A stretch of 64,000 bases of DNA from Escarpia spicata (taxonomy: Eukaryota > Annelida > Polychaeta > Sabellida > Siboglinidae), in NCBI GenBank assembly GCA_963995525.1, contig OZ023214.1, positions 47,458,049 to 47,522,048 of the forward strand. The letters are read 5' to 3'. A program made the translations under genes and the position numbers. Positions 61,640-64,000 of the stretch are shown piece after piece (position 1 is the first letter of the stretch; every line of letters begins with the position of its first letter). Below the pieces are notes generated by a model, which worked only from the letters and a program-made list of their open reading frames with translations, was not told where the DNA came from and did not search any database.

Positions 61640-62850
61640 TGGAATGACTTCTTTAGCGCCAATATTCTCAGATAATCCGAGCTCAGTGGCGCAACAAATC
61701 CAAGAGATTAAGCGTTTTCATTGCCATGTACAGAGCAAATGTCGTCAACAAATGGATGGAATTACTCAGAAGCTAAAGAGGATATGCAGTATTAAAAATA
61801 TAGGTTTTTAGATGACGACGAAATTAAACTATATTTCTTACTGGCTTAACACAAACCAGCTTGGAGTAAGTTCCACAAAGTTGCTGCAGCAACCGAAAAG
61901 GCTCGACTTCCAGCTTTCGTCTTACCTATGGGAATAAAAAGTAGACCAGAGTCTACCGACCGAAGCTGTTTGGGTTCTTTGCTGGACTAAGCATAGAATG
62001 CAGGTTGTTTGGATGATAGGGCTTGGTGAGTAATTGTACAGATCTTAAAAATAATGCGATATTGCGCAGGCAGCCAATGCAGTGATTTTAGAAGTGGCAC
62101 TGAGCGAGAAAAACGAGGAGATCGTGTAACTACCCTTGCCCAAAAAATTGGACACGTTAGTGTTTTGTATTGTCCGTGCTAGGGATATTATAAAGGAGGG
62201 AATTATAATAGTCAAATCTACTGCTAACAAGCGCTGTTGCAATAGTTTTAGCAACATAAAATTATATATACCGGCGAATATGGCGAAGATCATGAATATG
62301 ATCAATACTGCAGCGACACGTTTGAGATATATGTTGTCTAAAATTGAAGTTATTATCAAAGATTACTCCTAGATTCCGCGCAGAGGTTGCTGGTGTGATA
62401 TGCTGATTCAAAATACGCGTTGGAAAAAGTTACCACGCTGCATTGGAGTACCAATGATGAGAAATCTGGAGGCAACCACAAAGCTGGTTAAGGGAGCGAT
62501 TTGTATCCGGAGTAGCCAAAGAAATGTAGATCTGTTTATCGTCAGCATAAAGATGATTATCCCAATTATGACTTGAGATAACAGAGCTTAGTGGGCAGTG
62601 CAGCGGAAAAGCAGTTCCCCATCGTAATAGTTTGATATCTATCAGTTAGGTATGAAGACAACCAGCTCAGAGATGTGCCAGATATGCCGTACCACTTTAA
62701 CAAACGTTTAATTAGAATGTTAATATCTACAGTATCAAAGGCGACAGAAAGATCAAGTAAGGTTAGGGCAGTTACGTTATCATTATCAATGTTCAGGTTG
62801 ATATCATTGTGGATCTGGGGATTCTAAAGCGATAGTGTTCATATTGCATT
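61640..62850 (-). pseudogene. Decayed CR1/L2-like LINE, reverse-transcriptase 3' half
   Basis: The minus strand reads LLDLSVAFDTVDINILIKRL (RT motif with AFDTVD), then KWYGISGTSLSWLSSYLTDR. In the next frame it reads LYADDKQIYISLATPD with the YADD active-site box, then ARNLGVIFDNNFNF, then SRFDYYNSLLYNIPS, and RSVPLLKSLHWLPAQYRIIF, the usual C-terminal signature of CR1/L2-type elements. The GVPQGS-type motif between SYLTDR and YADD has been deleted, and stops and frameshifts follow. The 3' end carries a GGCGCTAAAGAAGTC...TTATTATTAAT tail. The copy is 5'-truncated at about 62850 and dead. Confidence 0.9.
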
Positions 62851-62878
62851 GCATTGTAATCTGTCATCCACAAACTTA

Positions 62879-63304
62879 TCATATCGTACCGGTCGTTTTC
62901 TTGTCTCTGTTCAAATTGAAGCATGCGGCATCTTCCGGTATGAGCATCGATAATCCGAGGATTACCAGTTGCATCTCACCGACAAGGAGATTGTCTTCGC
63001 AATGCTCCCCAAAACCACATTTTATTTGGCCAGCGTTGCTCACAGAACATTGAGCAATGATTCCTGACAGCTGGTCTTTTGGGTGTGTGTCGGAAATAGA
63101 TGAGAAAAACTCATGATAATGTATGGGACCTTTAGAAAAAGGCTTTAGGCCAGATGTGTTTTGTGTGTGCTCATAATCCCTCTCGCTACGTCCAGTCCTC
63201 CGATTTTTTTTCTGCCGTTTGCTCCACAAATAGGTTGTGTTCCACTCATTTGTTTTTACATACAGATCATTTTCCTTAAGAATGCTCCATGTCTCTGGGC
63301 ACAA
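62879..63304 (-). other. Unrecognised 141-codon open frame
   Basis: The frame opens with a non-ATG codon, so it would have to be an internal exon or a decayed element. It contains QCSVSNAGQIKCGFGEHCED and a mildly hydrophobic LVILGLSMLI stretch. I recognise no family. It sits directly 5' of the truncated LINE and could be unrelated target DNA or element-derived. No splice sites I would defend. Confidence 0.25.
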
Positions 63305-63757
63305 ATAAATTAATTTTCACACTACTGACGTTTACTGAAAATACAATATATTTAGTGGTGGGGGCAGTTCATTAGGGTTGAATTACCGCAGACATGGACT
63401 GTTATGCAACCTACATAAATGCATTCTTAGCAATAAGAAAACGGATGTTGAGGTTTTACAAGTTACGACGATACAGCAAATTCGGCGATGAAAACAGTCG
63501 TTCACTGTTTGGTCTGCTGTACCGGCTATGGATATATACATGTTAACATATACATAGCGCATCTTACGTAATGGAACGTGGTATAATCAGCTGAGAAATT
63601 ATCATTAAAAACGCTAACGTTAGATGAACTATATGAGTTACCGAGTGACACAAATTAGACTAGTAAAAACAATTTTTTTTTATCATATCCAAACGTAGTC
63701 AACTGCCTTCTTAGAGGTGCCTGCATATCATGCTATATTCATCAGTACATGTATCCC
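63305..63757. other. Intergenic, nothing recognised
   Basis: AT-rich, no gene or repeat family recognised. Confidence 0.5.
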
Positions 63758-63777
63758 GTACGATACAAATGTGTTAG

Positions 63778-63977
63778 TTCGTAAATGCCTTCGTCTCGAT
63801 TGGTCGGTGTTTTCGTTTTCTTTATCCAGATTTCTTCATTTACGTGTCGTTTCATTGTCCTGTCAATGATGTGGTTCTCGGCTGTTGTGCAGTCTGTGAT
63901 GGAAACGACACGTTAAAGTAGAAATCGGGATACGTAAACCGGAAACACCGACCAATCGAGACGAGGGCAATTACGAA
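63778..63977. mobile_element. Foldback/MITE-like element with 76-bp inverted arms
   Basis: Arm 63778-63853 (TTCGTAAATGCCTTCGTCTC...) and arm 63902-63977 are reverse complements over 76 bases without indels and with about 11 mismatches by hand alignment. They are separated by a 48-bp loop. Related but gapped sequence (CGTACGATAC / TCGTACACGGGCGAT) extends outward on both sides, so the element may be longer and may continue past the window edge. No coding capacity. Confidence 0.75.
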
Positions 63978-64000
63978 TTATCGCCCGTGTACGATGACGT

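Overview
This 64 kb window is nuclear DNA from an animal, most likely a lophotrochozoan and plausibly a mollusc. The evidence is intron-containing Snail-family zinc-finger genes, a chitin-deacetylase-like gene, a Pol III tRNA gene, non-LTR retrotransposon tails of kinds common in molluscs and other marine invertebrates, and very long dinucleotide and tetranucleotide microsatellites. I do not identify the species. The background is AT-rich, with islands of CpG-containing, more balanced DNA around promoters and in parts of the gene-free interval. A 200-base N run at 17063-17262 is an assembly gap inside a GGGA repeat.

Three protein-coding genes and one tRNA gene can be supported. Snail paralogue A is on the minus strand (exon 1 at 4563-4749, exon 2 at 1483-2558, 420 aa). 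Snail paralogue B is on the plus strand (exon 1 at 35734-35914, exon 2 at 39890-41076, 455 aa). They are divergent, with about 31 kb between start codons, and share one architecture: an N-terminal SNAG repressor peptide on a short first exon, one phase-1 intron, and five C-terminal zinc fingers. A CE4 (polysaccharide/chitin deacetylase)-like secreted or membrane-anchored protein lies on the minus strand at 56843-58165, with a candidate upstream non-coding exon ending at 59737. A tRNA-Asp(GTC) gene lies on the minus strand at 48086-48157.

The rest is non-coding. The 5-35 kb interval is a gene desert holding tRNA-derived SINE copies, minisatellites (42 bp at 19.9 kb, 44 bp at 30.0 kb, a degenerate one at 32.5 kb), long CT, GT, AC, GGGA and CCCT tracts, and several CpG-containing islands that are candidate cis-regulatory modules for the two Snail genes. 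The right third holds decayed LINE fragments (42.2-43.0, 54.5 and 61.6-62.9 kb), a well-preserved non-autonomous hAT element with an 8-bp target-site duplication (58590-59423), and a foldback MITE-like hairpin at the right edge (63778-63977).

The most striking signal is in the two Snail genes. A 245-bp block covering zinc fingers 2-4 differs at only four positions, all synonymous, while finger 1, finger 5 and the N-terminal halves are strongly diverged. This is the pattern expected from recent gene conversion between inverted paralogues about 39 kb apart. Second, the CE4-like protein keeps the fold landmarks of chitin deacetylases but has lost the catalytic Asp pair and the metal-binding His motif, so it looks like a pseudoenzyme.
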